Positions 9,857 through 23,054 of a stretch of DNA of 64,000 nucleotides are shown here, in pieces. Source of the DNA: Mycoplasma phocoenae (GTDB taxonomy: Bacteria; Bacillota_I; Bacilli_A; Mycoplasmatales; Metamycoplasmataceae); assembly GCF_012934855.1 (NCBI RefSeq), contig NZ_CP051481.1:1-64000 (forward strand), in the 5' to 3' direction. Positions within the stretch are counted from its first letter, which is position 1, and each line of letters opens with the position of its first letter. Both the position numbers and the translations under genes were made by a program. Under the pieces are notes generated by a model. The model saw nothing but the letters and a program-made list of their open reading frames with translations. It did not search any database and was not told where the DNA came from.

Positions 9857-11566
9857 TTATTTAACTTCGTTTTTGATTAATAAAGCAATTTTATACGGAA
9901 CAACTTTAGAAAGTTCTTCAACAGAAGCATTATAAATGTTGGAGTATGTAATAAAATGTTTAATTAATTTGGATTCCATTTTAGGGCCCACACCTTTAAT
10001 TGAAGTCAATTTACCTTCTAAAGAGGTTATTTTATGTCTTTTACGGTAATGTGATTTAGCAAAGCGATCAACTTCAATTTGTATTGCTGATAAAAAGTTA
10101 AATAAATTTTGATCGTCAATGTTTATTTCTTTGTTTTCAATATTTACTAATGATTTAGTTTTATGTTTATCATCTTTTATTAAACCGATAACATGTATTT
10201 TTACATTAAACTCTTTCAATACTTTTTTTACCTCATTTATTTGTTGTTTTGACCCATCCACAACAAATAAATCCACATTATCTATTAGATTATTTTGAAT
10301 ATATTTTGTCACATTTTGACGCATGTATTCAACGTCTGCATGTCTTGTTTGAGCTGAAGATAAATTGAATTTTTTGTACTTACTTTTATTAAAAAGTCCA
10401 TTTTCTATTCAAATTGCAACCCCAACAGGATTAGTATTCGCTAAATGAGAATTATCAAATACTATAATATTTTTCAATTTTTGTACATTTAATAATTTTT
10501 GTAAACTATCAATTAAAAATAAATTGTTATACTGGTTATTTTTGAAATCTGTTTGACTTGTTTTGAAAAATTCTTGATTGTTTTTTTTGGCAATATCTAA
10601 TATTTTTTTATATTTACCTTGTTTTGGATAAACAAGCTTCAATGAATCACTTAAATTGAAATTTTCAGTATCTAATTCGTTTCCCATTATTAAATAATCA
10701 GGAATGATTTTCTTTGTGTAATATTTGTCAATAAATTTTTCTAAAGTTTCAGTTCAATCATTTGTATATTCAATTTTTTGATGATCAATATTAATTAAAT
10801 TTCCATATCTGTAAAATAATATACTGATATACAACACATTTTGACGATTAATAAATGCTAATACATCTACATTTTTTTCAGTTGTTAATTCAATAACTTG
10901 TTGTTCTTTCATTTTTTTAATATATGTAATAATATTTCTTAAATCTAAAGCAATTTCAAATTGCATACTTTCTGATGCTTCATACATCTTATTTTCTAAT
11001 TCTTTTATATAATTTTTATCAGCAAATTTAAGTAAATTTATAATGTGTTCATAAGATTTTTTTCAATATTCAATATCCTTATTTTTAACGGGCAACCCAT
11101 TTTCAAAAAACACTTCTCTTTGAATCATTTTTAAAATTACATTGGCTCCGTAACCATTAGGAAATGGACCAAAATAAAATACGTATGGATTAGATTTTTT
11201 TTGAATTTTTCTAACTAGTGATACTGATAAATTGTGACTCAGCAATTCAACTTTAATGTATGGATAACGCTTATCATCTAGTAACAAGATATTGTATGGC
11301 GGATTAAATTTTTCAATCAATTGTTTTTCTAAAAGCAAAGCTTCTTTATTATTATTAACAAGAATAACTTCTATGTCATAAATATTAGAAATCATTGCAG
11401 CTGTTTTATAACTATTCAAACTTCCACTAAAATATTGAGTAGTTCTTTTGCGCAGATTTTTAGCTTTACCTACATAAAGAATATTATCGTTTGCATCTTT
11501 TCACAAATAAACACCAGGTTCATTTGGTAAATCTTTTAATCTTGCTAGTAATTCTTTATTTATCAT
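9857..11566 (-). CDS. uvrC: Excinuclease ABC subunit C (UvrC)
   Basis: A 569-residue dual endonuclease that cuts on both sides of a UvrB-marked lesion. The N-terminal GIY-YIG nuclease is visible (PGVYLWKDANDNILYVGKAKNL), then a UVR motif (FEIALDLRNII region, residue ~200), the RNase H-like domain (IVFDNSHLAN and VVDGSKQQ) and C-terminal helix-hairpin-helix (SIKGVGPKMESKLIKHF). Trp is encoded by TGA at five or more points. The ATG overlaps the end of uvrA by 11 bp. Last gene of the uvrB-uvrA-uvrC operon. Confidence 0.96.
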
Positions 11567-14393
11567 TTTTATTCAATAAGTCTTTTAAGTATAAGGCTGT
11601 ATAGCTTGTTTCAGATTTAGCAACTTCTTCAGGACTGCCTTGCGCAACTATTTTACCGCCGTTTACACCACCTGTTGGACCTAAATCAATTAAATGATCA
11701 CAACATTTAATAACATCTAAATTATGTTCAATAACTAATACAGTGTCTCCTTTATCAACTACACGATTTAATACACTTAGTAAATTAGAAACATCATAAG
11801 TATGTAATCCGGTAGTTGGTTCATCTAAAACGTAAATGGTTTTACCTGTTGCTTTTTTTTGTAAATATGTAGCTAATTTAACACGTTGAGCTTCTCCACC
11901 ACTTAATGTCGTTGATGATTGACCTAACTTAATGTAACCCAACCCTACATCTTTTAATGACTGCAATTTATTTACAATTTGTGAACGCATTTTAAAAAAA
12001 TCTATCGCTTCATCTACTGTCATATTTAATACATCAAAAATATTCTTATTGTGATATTTAATTTCCAATGTTTCACGATTAAAGCGTTTACCATCACATT
12101 GATCGCACTCAATAAAAACATCTGGTAAAAAATGCATTTCAATTTTTAATGAACCATCACCTTGACATTTTTCACAACGTCCGCCAGGAACATTAAAACT
12201 GAATCTAGCGGGTTTATACCCTCTTAACCTTGATTCTTCGGTGTTTGTATATAAATCTCTTATGTCTGTAAAAACTCCAGTATATGTTGCTGGATTACTG
12301 CGCGGAGTACGACCAATAGGGCTTTGCGTTATAGGAACAACTTTATCTATATTTGATAAACCTTCAATACTTTTAACTTTACCCACTCTTTCTGTAAAGT
12401 TTGGTTCCAATGAATGTTTTATACCTTTAACTAAAATTTCATTTACTAATGTACTTTTCCCAGAACCGCTAATTCCAGTCACTCCAATAAATTTAGCTAA
12501 AGGTATTTTGACATCTATATTTTTTAGATTATTTTCTCTTGCTCCATTTATTTTAATAAATTTACCATTACCAGAACGCCTTTTAGAAGGGATCTCGATT
12601 GTTTTGTTTCCTGATAAATATTGTCCTGTAATTGACTGTTCACACAATTTAATGTCATCTATTGAACCTTGAGCAACAATTTCACCACCATGTACTCCGG
12701 CTTTTGGTCCTATATCAACTATATAATCAGCACTTTTGATTGTTTCTTCATCATGTTCTACTACGATCAACGTATTACCGATATCTACCATTGATTTTAA
12801 TGTTTTGATTAATTTATCATTATCGTACTGATGCAGTCCTATTGACGGTTCATCCAAAACATATAAAACCCCAGTTAAATTTGATCCAATCTGAGTGGCT
12901 AATTTAATTCTTTGGCTTTCACCACCGCTTAATGTTTCCGCTTTTCGATTCAGAGTCAAATAGTTCAATCCGACATTTTGCAGAAAATGTAATCTTGACT
13001 GAATTTCATTACGTATTAAGGTAGATATTTTTTGTTGTTCAGTTGTTAATGTTAAATTGTTAAAAAATAAAATAGCATCTTCAACACTTAACTTTGTTAA
13101 TTCAAATATATTTAAATCACTCAATTTAACAGAAAGCGCTTCAATTCTTAAACGAGAACCTTTACATTTTGGACAAGGAAAATTGTTCATATATTTTTTT
13201 AATCATTCACGACTTTTTTCACTCGCTGTATCATAATATAATCTTTCAATTTTTGGTAAAATGCCTTCAATCATTTTGTTCTTCTTATAGTGATTATTAT
13301 TAACTGAAGTCAGTTCGAATTCAATGCTTTCTTTTGAACCGTATTTTATTATGTCAATTTCTTCTTTAGTCATTTTTTCTAAAGGTTCATTAATATCAAT
13401 ATCATAAGTTTTTAACAAAACCTCGAATTCTTGTCAATCAAGATTTTTAGTGCCTACAGTATTTTCAAATATTTTGATTGCACCTTCTTTTATTGAACGT
13501 CATTTTTCAGGTGCAATCAAATCAAAATCAGCCTTTAAATCTACACCTAATCCCTTACAATGTTCACACATACCATAAGGACTATTGAATGAAAATAATC
13601 TTGTCTCAATGACTGGCATTTCAAAATCTTTATGAATGCATGAATATTGTTTTGAATACAATTTACTATGTCCGTCATAAGTTTCTATCCTAACCAATCC
13701 ATTAGAGTATGAAAGTGCAGCTTCAATTCCTTCAGCTATACGTGTATAATGTTCTTCTTTCAATACCACTCTATCCACAACAATATCTATTGAGTGTTTT
13801 TGATTTTTATTCAATGATATATTGTCGTCTAATGAATAAATTGTGCCATCGATTTTGACACGCAAATAACCATCTTTTCTAAGTTTATCTAATAATGAAA
13901 CAAACGAACCTTTTTCGCCATCTACAACAGGTGCTAAAACCATTAATTTACTTCCATGACCCATATTGTATATTGAGTCTATTATGTCTTTATTTGTTTG
14001 ATTTTTGATCGGTATATTATGATTAGGGCAATATGGTGTACCAATTCTAGCGAATAATAATCTAAAATAATCATACAGTTCAGTAACGGTACCAACTGTA
14101 GAACGCGGGTTATTGTGAGTTGTTTTTTGTTCAATACATATCGAAGGACTTAATCCGTCGATAGAATCAACATCAGGTTTACTAGTTCCGCCTAACAACA
14201 TTTTTGCATAAGAACTCAAACTATCAACATATCTTCTTCTACCTTCTTCATAAATAGTGTTAAAAGCTAATGAACTTTTACCACTTCCTGATAGACCAGT
14301 AAATACTATCAATTTATTTTTGGGTATTGTTAAATTAATGTTTTTAAGATTGTTTTCACGAGCACCTTTAATAATTAATTTATCTATTTTCAT
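11556..14393 (-). CDS. uvrA: Excinuclease ABC subunit A (UvrA)
   Basis: A 945-residue damage-sensing ATPase with two ABC cassettes. Walker A motifs are FTGLSGSGKSSLAFNT (residue ~31) and VTGISGSGKSTLVNEI (residue ~630). ABC signatures LSGGESQRIKLA and LSGGEAQRVKLA and Walker B LDEPSIGLH and LDEPTTGLH follow. Zinc modules are visible as CEHCKGLG, CPKCKGSR and CEKCQGDG...CDQCDGKRF. The start has AAGGAGT overlapping the uvrB stop, so translation is coupled. Length is normal. Confidence 0.98.
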
Positions 14394-14402
14394 GCGTACT
14401 CC

Positions 14403-16394
14403 TTATTTTTTATTATCAGATTGTAACTCAAGAATTAAATCTCTTAACTCAATCGCTTTTTCATAATCCAGCTGTTTAGCAGCTTCATTCATTTGAATTC
14501 TTAAATTATTAATAGTTTCTTCTTTTGAATATTCAGTGTTAAGAACGTTTGTTGTATTTTTAAAATAAAAGCTGACAGCATCTTTTAATTGACTACCTTG
14601 AATAGGTTCGGGTATAGGTTTGATAATGGTTTTAGGGGTTATATTATGTTTTTTATTAAATTCAATTTGTAATTTACGTTTGTTTTTATTATCTTCAATT
14701 GTTTCTTTCATACTTTTTGAAATTGAATCAGCATAAAATATTACTCTTCCGTTTTCATTTCTGGCAGCACGCCCTACTATTTGTATCAAACTATTTGTAG
14801 ATCTGAAAAAACTTTCTTTATTAGCATCTAGAACAATTATTAAGCTAACTTCGGGTAAATCAATACCTTCACGCAATAAATTAATACCGATTACAGCATC
14901 ATAAATTCCCTTACGCAATTTTCTTAAAATTTCGTTTCTTTCAAATGTATTGTGTTCTGAATGAATGTAAGCGATTTTTTGGTTTTTTTGTAAAAAGTAT
15001 CTCGTTAGTTCTTCAGCCATCCGTTTTGTTGTTGTTAATATCAATGTTCTTTCATTATTTTGTTTTTGTTTTTGCAATTCATCATAAATATCTTCGACTT
15101 GATTTTCTTCTGATCTAACTTCTATTATAGGATCTAATAAACCAGTAGGCCGAACAAATAAACGTGTTAGCTCCCCGTATGTTTGATTTAATTCGTACTC
15201 AGCGGGAGTTGCTGAAATGTATACAGTTTGATAATTAAATTCTTGTTCAAATTCTTTAAATTTTAAAGGTCGATTATCTAAAGCGGAAGGTAATCTGAAA
15301 CCATATTCAACTAGTGTTTGTTTACGAGCTCTGTCTCCTTTGTACATTGCTTTTAATTGAGGAATCATCATGTGCGATTCATCAATAAACACCACAGGAT
15401 TTTTTTTCATGAAATAATCCAATAGTGTATATGGTCTTTCATTTGGTTTACGTTGATCTAGAAATCTTGAATAGTTTTCAATACCGGGACATATGCCAAA
15501 TTCTTTTAATGAATCAATATCGTTATTAGTTCTTTCTTCAATTCTTTGAGCTTCTAAAAGCTTATTTTCTTTTTTAAATTGTTGAATTCTTTGTCTCAAT
15601 TCTGATTCAATTTCTACGCATGCATTTTTAATAATTTCTTTATTTACAGTATATGCATCACCTGGATAAATAACAGCATTTTCTAAAGTTGTTATTACTT
15701 CCTTAGTGATTGGATCAATTTTTTTAATACCTTCAATAAAGTCATCAAAAAATTCGATTCTCAGAATATATGTATCATCATCCGCGGGTCTAACAAAAAC
15801 AATATCTCCCTTAGAACTAAAATTTCCCATATTTAAATGGGCTTCATTGCGCGTATAATTTCTTAAAATTAACTGCCCCAAAAAATCTCTTTGATTAATT
15901 TCTTGATTAATTGATAAATGTAAAAATGATTGCTCATATTGGTTAGGGTTTAAAGCTCCATAAATCGCACTTACACTGGCAACAATAATTGTATCATTAC
16001 GTGTTAAAATGGCATTGACTGCACTTAAACGCATCGCGTCTAAATCTTTATTAACTTGACTAGTTTTATCAATGTAAACATCACTTGTTGGTATGTATGC
16101 TTCAGGACGGTAATAATCGAAATAAGACACAAAATATTCCACTCTATTGTCAGGAAAAAATGATTTCAATTCTGAGTAAAGTTGACTTGCTAATGTTTTA
16201 TTATGTGACAAAACCAATACAGGCCTATTTACATTTGCTATAACATTGGCAATAGTAAAAGTTTTACCGCTACCAGTAACTCCTTTCAAAACTTGGAACA
16301 TTTCTCCATTTTCAATTTTTTTTGTTATTTTTTCTATTGCTTGAGGCTGATCTCCTGCTGGTTTATATTTTGAGTACAATTTAAAATTTTTCAT
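14403..16394 (-). CDS. uvrB: Excinuclease ABC subunit B (UvrB)
   Basis: A 663-residue helicase-like damage verifier that receives DNA from UvrA and recruits UvrC. Visible are [14 protein letters not shown] (Walker A), the beta-hairpin region [20 protein letters not shown], the FIDESH box, helicase motifs V-VI ([28 protein letters not shown]) and a C-terminal UVR motif ([20 protein letters not shown]). The start [16 protein letters not shown] at 16394 fits family alignments; the frame is open further upstream but that stretch includes the promoter. TATAAT at 16401-16406 is only 6 nt before the ATG, so the message may be leaderless. Confidence 0.97.
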   Translation of the reverse strand: MKNFKLYSKYKPAGDQPQAIEKITKKIENGEMFQVLKGVTGSGKTFTIANVIANVNRPVLVLSHNKTLASQLYSELKSFFPDNRVEYFVSYFDYYRPEAYIPTSDVYIDKTSQVNKDLDAMRLSAVNAILTRNDTIIVASVSAIYGALNPNQYEQSFLHLSINQEINQRDFLGQLILRNYTRNEAHLNMGNFSSKGDIVFVRPADDDTYILRIEFFDDFIEGIKKIDPITKEVITTLENAVIYPGDAYTVNKEIIKNACVEIESELRQRIQQFKKENKLLEAQRIEERTNNDIDSLKEFGICPGIENYSRFLDQRKPNERPYTLLDYFMKKNPVVFIDESHMMIPQLKAMYKGDRARKQTLVEYGFRLPSALDNRPLKFKEFEQEFNYQTVYISATPAEYELNQTYGELTRLFVRPTGLLDPIIEVRSEENQVEDIYDELQKQKQNNERTLILTTTKRMAEELTRYFLQKNQKIAYIHSEHNTFERNEILRKLRKGIYDAVIGINLLREGIDLPEVSLIIVLDANKESFFRSTNSLIQIVGRAARNENGRVIFYADSISKSMKETIEDNKNKRKLQIEFNKKHNITPKTIIKPIPEPIQGSQLKDAVSFYFKNTTNVLNTEYSKEETINNLRIQMNEAAKQLDYEKAIELRDLILELQSDNKK

Positions 16395-16400
16395 ATTTAA

Positions 16401-16557
16401 ATTATATATTAATATCAATGTAATCATAGTTAATAAGTTTTTATTATATTTTTGTAAAAAATGCTTATATATCAGTATTTTTTTAATAAAAATATTTAAA
16501 ATTGCACTTTTATGTGTCGACACATTAATTAAAAATTAATATATATTTGTGTATAAT
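16401..16557. promoter_or_regulatory. Divergent uvrB / yitT promoter region with 14-bp palindrome
   Basis: The minus-strand -10 TATAAT at 16401-16406 serves uvrB; the plus-strand -10 TATAAT at 16552-16557 serves the YitT gene (7 nt before its ATG). Between them a perfect 14-bp palindrome, ATGTGTCGACACAT, spans 16512-16525 in otherwise nearly pure A/T sequence, just upstream of the -35 position of the rightward promoter. An alternative uvrB -10 is at 16443-16448. Operator function is inferred from symmetry and position only. Confidence 0.5.
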
Positions 16558-16564
16558 ACTTTTT

Positions 16565-17713
16565 ATGAATAAAAATATCGAAACAAAAAGAGTAAGAGTT
16601 GATGAATCATTATTATTTTTCAATAAACTACACAATATAGAAACTCGTTGGGGCAAAATTTTCATCACCTTTTTGATGTCAATATTTTTTGCTATCGCAA
16701 GCATTGTTATGATACAAAATACTGGGTTATATGGACTTGGTGTTGATGCTCTGAGTCATAGCATTGGTAGATTTGTTGGTTATTTTAGTCTTAAAGCCGG
16801 TGCAAATCCTGCGCTCGCTAGAACAATATTCGTTATATTATTCTGAGGAATTACTGTGTTATTAAATATTCCATTAATAATATTTTCGTATTTTAAAATC
16901 AATAAAAATTTTGCAATATACACATTTTTATTTATTATCTTATCTTCAATATTCGGTATTGGATTTAGTTATATACCCAATTCAGAAAAATGATCATTAT
17001 TCGGGGATGTTGTTAATCAAAAAGCTTACTCAGAATCTCAGGGGTTAATCAGTATTGCTTTATGAACACAACAAGACGCATCTAAACACATGCCGTTAAT
17101 AATTTACGGAGTACTATGAGCAATCATTTATGCAATTGTTTCGGCCGTTATGTTTATCATAAGTTCTTCTAATGGTGGTTTTGATGTTCTTGTTGTTTAC
17201 TATTCTCGTGAAAAATTTAAAAATTTAGGATTTTTCTTTTTAATATTTCATATATTATCATTGAATATTGGTAACTTAATCGGGTCATATATACCCACTT
17301 CAGTGTTAATTGACATTGATCCAGATTTTAATCCAATGACTCCATACGATTCTCATTTATTTTTCAATCCGGATTATATTTCAGGTGTAATTATGATTCT
17401 TGTTAACAGCTTAGTTGTGGATATATTATTTCCTAAATTTAAACTAGTTCGCGTGGATGTAATGAGTCAAAATGTCGAAGAAATACGTGAAGCAATTTAT
17501 TCATATTCAGCAATCAGGTTTGCAACGAGTATTTCAAAAATTGAAGGCGGTTTTTCGGGTAATGAACAAAAAAAATTATCAACTAACTGTTTTTACATGG
17601 ATGCGCACACATTTACAAAAATAGTAAGACAAATCGATCCCGATGCCTTAATTATTGTTTATCCTATAAAAAAAGCAAGTGGATACATGTATATAAGTCA
17701 TAAAAATACTTAA
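16565..17713 (+). CDS. YitT family membrane protein with C-terminal DUF2179 domain
   Basis: A 382-residue protein. Six or so hydrophobic segments cover residues ~35-300 (for example FITFLMSIFFAIASIVMI and VSAVMFIISSSNGGFDVLVVYYS, the latter typical of the YitT family). The last ~90 residues (from VRVDVMSQNVEEIREAI to the end) form a soluble DUF2179 domain, probably ligand-sensing. The family is widespread in Firmicutes and mycoplasmas; its transport substrate is unknown. The ATG at 16565 is preferred to 16547 because the latter overlaps the -10 box. Several Trp are TGA. Confidence 0.8.
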
Positions 17714-17716
17714 AGG

Positions 17717-17737
17717 ACAGTTTACAACTGTTTTTTA
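17717..17737 (+). terminator. Terminator after yitT-like gene
   Basis: Short stem ACAGTT/AACTGT with 3-nt loop followed by six T, 4 nt after the stop. Confidence 0.65.
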
Positions 17738-17838
17738 TTTTTAAAACAACTTTAAAAAAGTTATTTTTTTAGATTTTGGTAAAATTTAATACAGGGTATA
17801 TATTTATAATATATATTTTAAAAAAATAAAGAGGTATT

Positions 17839-19182
17839 ATGACTATAAAACAAATTATTAATAATTATAATGAATATAACAAACAAGAAATTACACTCAA
17901 AGGATGAGTATCGACAAATAGAGGTAATAATAAAATTCGTTTTATTGAAATAAATGACGGATCAACTGTTAAAAATCTTCAAGTAGTGTTGAAAATGGAT
18001 TCAGTAGATTTAGCAGCAGTTGAACAAGCGAAAATTGGTAGTGCCATTTGTGTTGGTGGCACATTATTAACAACCGAAAAAGCACAACAACCTATTGAAT
18101 TGCAAGCTATACAATTTGAATTATTAAAAGGAACGGATGAAGATTATCCAATACAAAAAAAAGAAATTACTTTAGATTATTTACGTGAAATACCACATTT
18201 GCGTCATCGTACAAATGTATTTAGAAGTGTTATGCTTATTCGTTCAGTACTCGCTCAAGAAATTCATAAATATTTTGCAGCAAACGATTTCTTATATTGC
18301 AATAGCCCAATCATCACAAGTAACGATGGGGAAGGTGCTGGAGAATTATTTGTTGTGGATGACGAAAATAAAGACCAATTTTTTAAACAAAAAGCTACTT
18401 TAGGAGTTACCGGACAATTACATGCTGAGTCATATGCATTAGGATTCAATAAGGTTTATACATTTGCACCAACATTCAGAGCAGAAATGAGTCACACTTC
18501 AAGACATGCTGCTGAATTTTGAATGATTGAACCCGAATGTTCATTTTACGATTTGAAACAAATAATTAAATTAGCTGACGATTTATTAAAAACAGTTATT
18601 AAAAACACAATTGAAAAATTACCACATGAATTTGAATTTTTACAAGCAAATGTAAAATCAGATCTTTTAGACACATTACATAAATTTATAAACAAAAAAC
18701 TAACAGTTCTTGAGTACAAAGATGCATTAGAAATTTTAAAAGCTCATGCTGATAAATTTGAAGAAAAAGATTTTTCATTTGGTATTGATTTAGGTAGTGA
18801 ACATGAAAAATTCCTAGCTGGTGAATATGTTCAAGGACCTGTTGCTGTTATTAACTATCCAAAAGCAATAAAAGCATTTTACATGTATCAAAATGATGAC
18901 AACCAAACAGTCGCAGCATTTGACTTATTAGTGCCTGGAATCGGTGAACTAATTGGTGGAAGTCAGAGAGAAACTAATTATGAAAAACTTTTAGCCAGAA
19001 TGAATGAATTAAATATGTCAATAGAACCACTTCAATGATATTTAGACTTACGTCGTTTTGGGGATGCAATGTCATCTGGTTTTGGTATTGGATTTGAAAG
19101 ACTAGTGATGTACGTTACAGGTATGTCAAACATTAGAGATGTTATTCCTTATCCAAGAACTCCTGGAAACTTGAAAATGTAG
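17839..19182 (+). CDS. asnS: Asparaginyl-tRNA synthetase
   Basis: A 447-residue class IIb synthetase that charges tRNA-Asn. The N-terminal OB anticodon-binding domain covers about 1-105 ([23 protein letters not shown]). Motif 2 is [21 protein letters not shown] split by a TGA Trp, and motif 3 is [15 protein letters not shown], followed by [12 protein letters not shown]. The start has the site AAAGAGGT. It heads a plus-strand run of tightly spaced genes. Confidence 0.97.
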
Positions 19183-19188
19183 GTTTAT

Positions 19189-20181
19189 ATGAAATTAAAT
19201 TTTATAATACCTGTGTCTAATAGTGATGTTACAATCAATGAAATTATCAGGAATTTAGCAAGACAAAAAAACCAATATTTCGATATATCGATAATTATAG
19301 ACAAACCAAATGATTTATTTCTGGAACAAATATTCGCAGCAAAAAAATTATTTAAGGGGTCGAGATTTAAATTAATATTCAATTCAAAACGTCAATCTAT
19401 GAATCAAACAATAGCTAAAGTTTTAGAAGAGAGTAAAAGTTTATATACACACATTTTTACACCCGGTGTGGATATTGAAAACGATTGAACTGAAACTATA
19501 TTAAAAATTATTGATTCACAATCACCAGATATTATTGAAACACGTGCGAACTATCGAGGGATGATTAAATATGATGAACCAATTATTAAAATAGAAACAA
19601 ACAAATTAATTGAATTAAAAACAAATAATAAGCCAATTGCATATTCTTCACCAATACTTTTCAACAAAGTATTCAAAACTCGATTGTTAAAAAGTATTTA
19701 TTCAAATCCATTATTAAAATCAAACAATAAACAATATTCAGTTGACATAATATATACTGCTTTCTTAAATACAGAAACATATTATCTTGTGGATTCAATT
19801 GTCACGAGAGATTGAAATTACAATATTACTAATTTTAATGTTTTAAATTTTGTAAAAGAATGAAATTACATTAAATCAATTATGCCTTGTGAAACAAAAA
19901 CACAAAATGATTTATACCAATTTATTAAATTCTATCATTACCAAATATTTTTAGCTGGTAATCTAGGCCACATCAGTCACTGGAAAATGATGATATATGG
20001 AAAAAAAATTAATACAACAAGTATTGAAAACCAATTGGTTAATGAATTAAATAAAATGTATTCTGATTTTGAATCATTGAGTAATAATATGTTTTTAAAA
20101 TCTACAATTTTTTACGATTTTTTAGACGAACAATACATTAACATCGATAACTGAAAATATATATTGGATAAAATTATTTAA
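19189..20181 (+). CDS. Glycosyltransferase family 2-like protein
   Basis: A 330-residue protein whose first ~100 residues resemble a GT-A Rossmann fold: MKLNFIIPVSNSDVTINEII, SIIIDKPNDLF, and TPGVDIENDW where family 2 enzymes carry the DxD-type nucleotide-sugar site (here DIEND). The rest is not recognised. It would transfer a sugar from a nucleotide-sugar donor, perhaps to a membrane glycolipid; acceptor unknown. It starts 6 nt after asnS and ends 3 nt before the RDD protein. Five Trp are TGA. Confidence 0.6.
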
Positions 20182-20184
20182 TAA

Positions 20185-20856
20185 ATGACAAATTCAATAA
20201 AACAAAAAGTCAATAAAAAAGCTAATTTTTGAATAAGATTATTGGCCACTACAATTGATTTGATATTGTTTTTATCTTTAATAACAATATACTCATTATT
20301 ACTTTTTGATAAAGGTAAGGGACAATTTAAAACTGAATTTTTCTATTATTTATGATTATTTTTAATAATCGTTTCAATGGCTTCGATATACATTTTTATA
20401 CCAATGATTTTCAAGGGTAAAACATTAGGATTGTGAATTTGTAGATTAAAAATAATAAGTAATAAAGCAAATACAAAAATTTTTAAAACCATAATTCAAA
20501 GACAATTATTGAATTCTATTCTTTGAATCATTGGTATAACATTAATGTTAATTTTGATAAGCCATGAAACATTTATTCAAATGGCAAAAACAACAAAGAA
20601 TTCAACTGAAAAACTGAGTGTTATTCAACAAGCTTTTATGTCTGTGCCAGTAACTATTTGTTCATTGGCTGGTATTATAGATGTGTTTTTAATGTTAACA
20701 ACGGCTAGAACATCTAAAATCGGATGAAATGATACATTCAGTAATTCATCTGTGGTCTTCATTAACAAATACGAAGATGTATTTCACGATGATTTAGATT
20801 TCGATTCAATAAAACCTAAAAAGAGAGAGTTACCACAAATAAATTTCAAAAATTAA
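20185..20856 (+). CDS. RDD family membrane protein
   Basis: A 223-residue protein opening with the RDD-type signature in ANFWIRLLATTIDLILFLSLI, where the family shows R..A...D. Further hydrophobic segments lie at about residues 50-70 (LFLIIVSMASIYIFIPMIF) and 115-165, with the family-typical GKTLGLWICRLKII after the second segment. The C-terminal 60 residues are soluble and charged. Role unknown; some RDD proteins act as ion antiporters. Separated by 3 nt from the glycosyltransferase-like gene and 11 nt from the helicase gene. Confidence 0.7.
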
Positions 20857-20867
20857 AAGGAGAGCCC

Positions 20868-23054
20868 ATGGAAGAAGAATTAAAATTTTCAATAGACTCA
20901 CTAAACGAACAACAAAAACAAGCAGTATTATATACCGAAGGTCCATTAAGACTTATTGCTGGTGCAGGTAGTGGTAAAACCCGTGTTTTAACACATAAGC
21001 TTGCATATTTGATAAATGAAAAAAAGATTACTCCAGCTAAAGTGTTGGCAGTAACTTTTACTAATAAAGCAGCTGCTGAAATGAGTGATAGAGCACTGAG
21101 AAAATTAGACCCCTCTAGTCCTACACCTCTTATTACTACATTTCACTCATTATGTGCTAGAATTCTTCGGCGTGAAATACATCATTTGGGATTTAGAAGA
21201 GATTTTATAATACTTGATGAATTAGATCAGAAACAGGCATTAAAAGCAATTTATCAAAAATTAGATATAAACAGCTCTGAGTATTCAATGTCTTCAATTC
21301 TTTCTTTTATAAATGATGAAAAAAGTCACTTAAGAACACCTGAAGAAACATTAAAAAATAATTTAAACTCAGATGACAAAAGACCAATAATCTACAGTGA
21401 GTATCAAGCTTATTTAACAAAAAATCAAATCCTTGATTATACCGATTTATTAGTTTATGTTAGAAAAATATTTTACGATGACAAGTTAGAAAACATCCGT
21501 ACAAAATGAGAAAACATGTACGAATACATTCTTGTAGATGAGTTTCAAGATACCAGCCATATTCAATACGATATCGTTAAAGTATTAGCAAAACATGGCA
21601 ACATAACGATTGTGGGTGACCCAGATCAAACTATTTACTCATGACGTAATGCTGATGTTGACATCATTATCAACTTTGTGAACGATTTTCCGAACGTCAA
21701 AACAATTAAATTAGAGCAAAATTATCGTTCTACAAAGAAAATAATTGAATCAGCCAACCGGTTAATTTCATTTAATAAAATGCGTGTTGAGAAAAAGCTG
21801 TTCACTGAAAACGAAGAAGGAGAGAATGTTGAATTTTACTGCGGTCACAGCGATGAGGCAGAAGCAAGATGAATAGCTAAAAAAATTAGTGATTTAAAAC
21901 GTCAAAGAGTTCAATTGAGAAACATAGCGATTTTATACCGTGTTAACTCATATTCGAGAGCTATTGAAGAAGCTTTATTAAACGAAAACACAAATCACGA
22001 AGTTTTTGGTTCATTTAGATTTTATCAAAGGGAAGAAATCAAGGATGCAATTGCTTACTTGAGAGTTATTTTTGATGGTGCAGATATGCCATTGCAGCGC
22101 ATTATTAATAAACCCTCAAGAAGAATTGGCCAAGAAACTTTATTAAAATTAACTAAATTTGCTGAAGAAAGAAATATGGGCCTTTGAGATGCAATGGAAA
22201 CACACTTCAAGCACTTACAAAGTATTGAAGGTATAAATAGACCAACACTTGAAAGAATAGCAGACCTTATTAACGGTATAAGATGAGCAAGAAGAAAATT
22301 GCAAACCACTGCAATATCTCAAGTGTTGAATGAATTAATAATAAATAAATTTAAATACTTTGAGTCATTAAAATTATCTGAAGCAGAAATTGAAACAAAA
22401 TATGAAAACTTTAAAGCGCTTATAACAGCTATTGAAAACTGGGAAAAGAAAAATAAATCATCAGGACTGGGTGATTATTTACACGACATAGCGCTATTAA
22501 CTGAACAAAATCACGATTCTAAAGTTGCAAGCTATGTATCGCTAATGTCAGTACATACTGCCAAAGGATTAGAATTTGATTATGTTTTTGTTGCAGGATT
22601 AAGTGAAAACGTATTTCCACACTTTAAAGCATTAACTCCTCCGGGTGAAAAACCAAATTTCTTTGCTCACAATATTGACCCAAGTAAACAAGATCCAAAA
22701 CTTATTGAAGAAGAAAGACGGATTGCTTACGTCGCATTTACAAGAGCTAAGAAAAAATTATTCTTAAGTTTTTCAGCAGAAAGACAAGACAAACAAAGTC
22801 GTTTCATTCAAGAAGCTGGAATAAGAGGTACTGGAAGAATAATCGGTATAGCAAATACATTTAGCATTGCTGAATCTGTTGAAAAAGATAATTTCAAAAT
22901 AAATGACAAAATAGTTCACGCTAAGTTTGGAGAAGGCGTTGTTCAATCTATTGATGATGATGTTATGACAATTAAATTTTTAATCGACGGCAGTGAAAGA
23001 ACATTTTCAAGAACTCAAAGTCCTATAAAATTAGTGCAAAGGGATAATGAATAA
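20868..23054 (+). CDS. pcrA: UvrD/PcrA-type ATP-dependent DNA helicase
   Basis: A 728-residue superfamily 1A 3'-5' helicase. Motifs in order: Q motif [16 protein letters not shown], Walker [25 protein letters not shown] (Ia), [14 protein letters not shown] (II), [15 protein letters not shown] (III), [19 protein letters not shown] (V) and [19 protein letters not shown] (VI). A tudor-like C-terminal tail [19 protein letters not shown] is present. It displaces UvrC/damage oligomer and clears recombination intermediates. RBS AAAAGGAGA. Its stop overlaps the next ATG (TAATG). PcrA and UvrD are not distinguished in this lineage. Confidence 0.95.
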
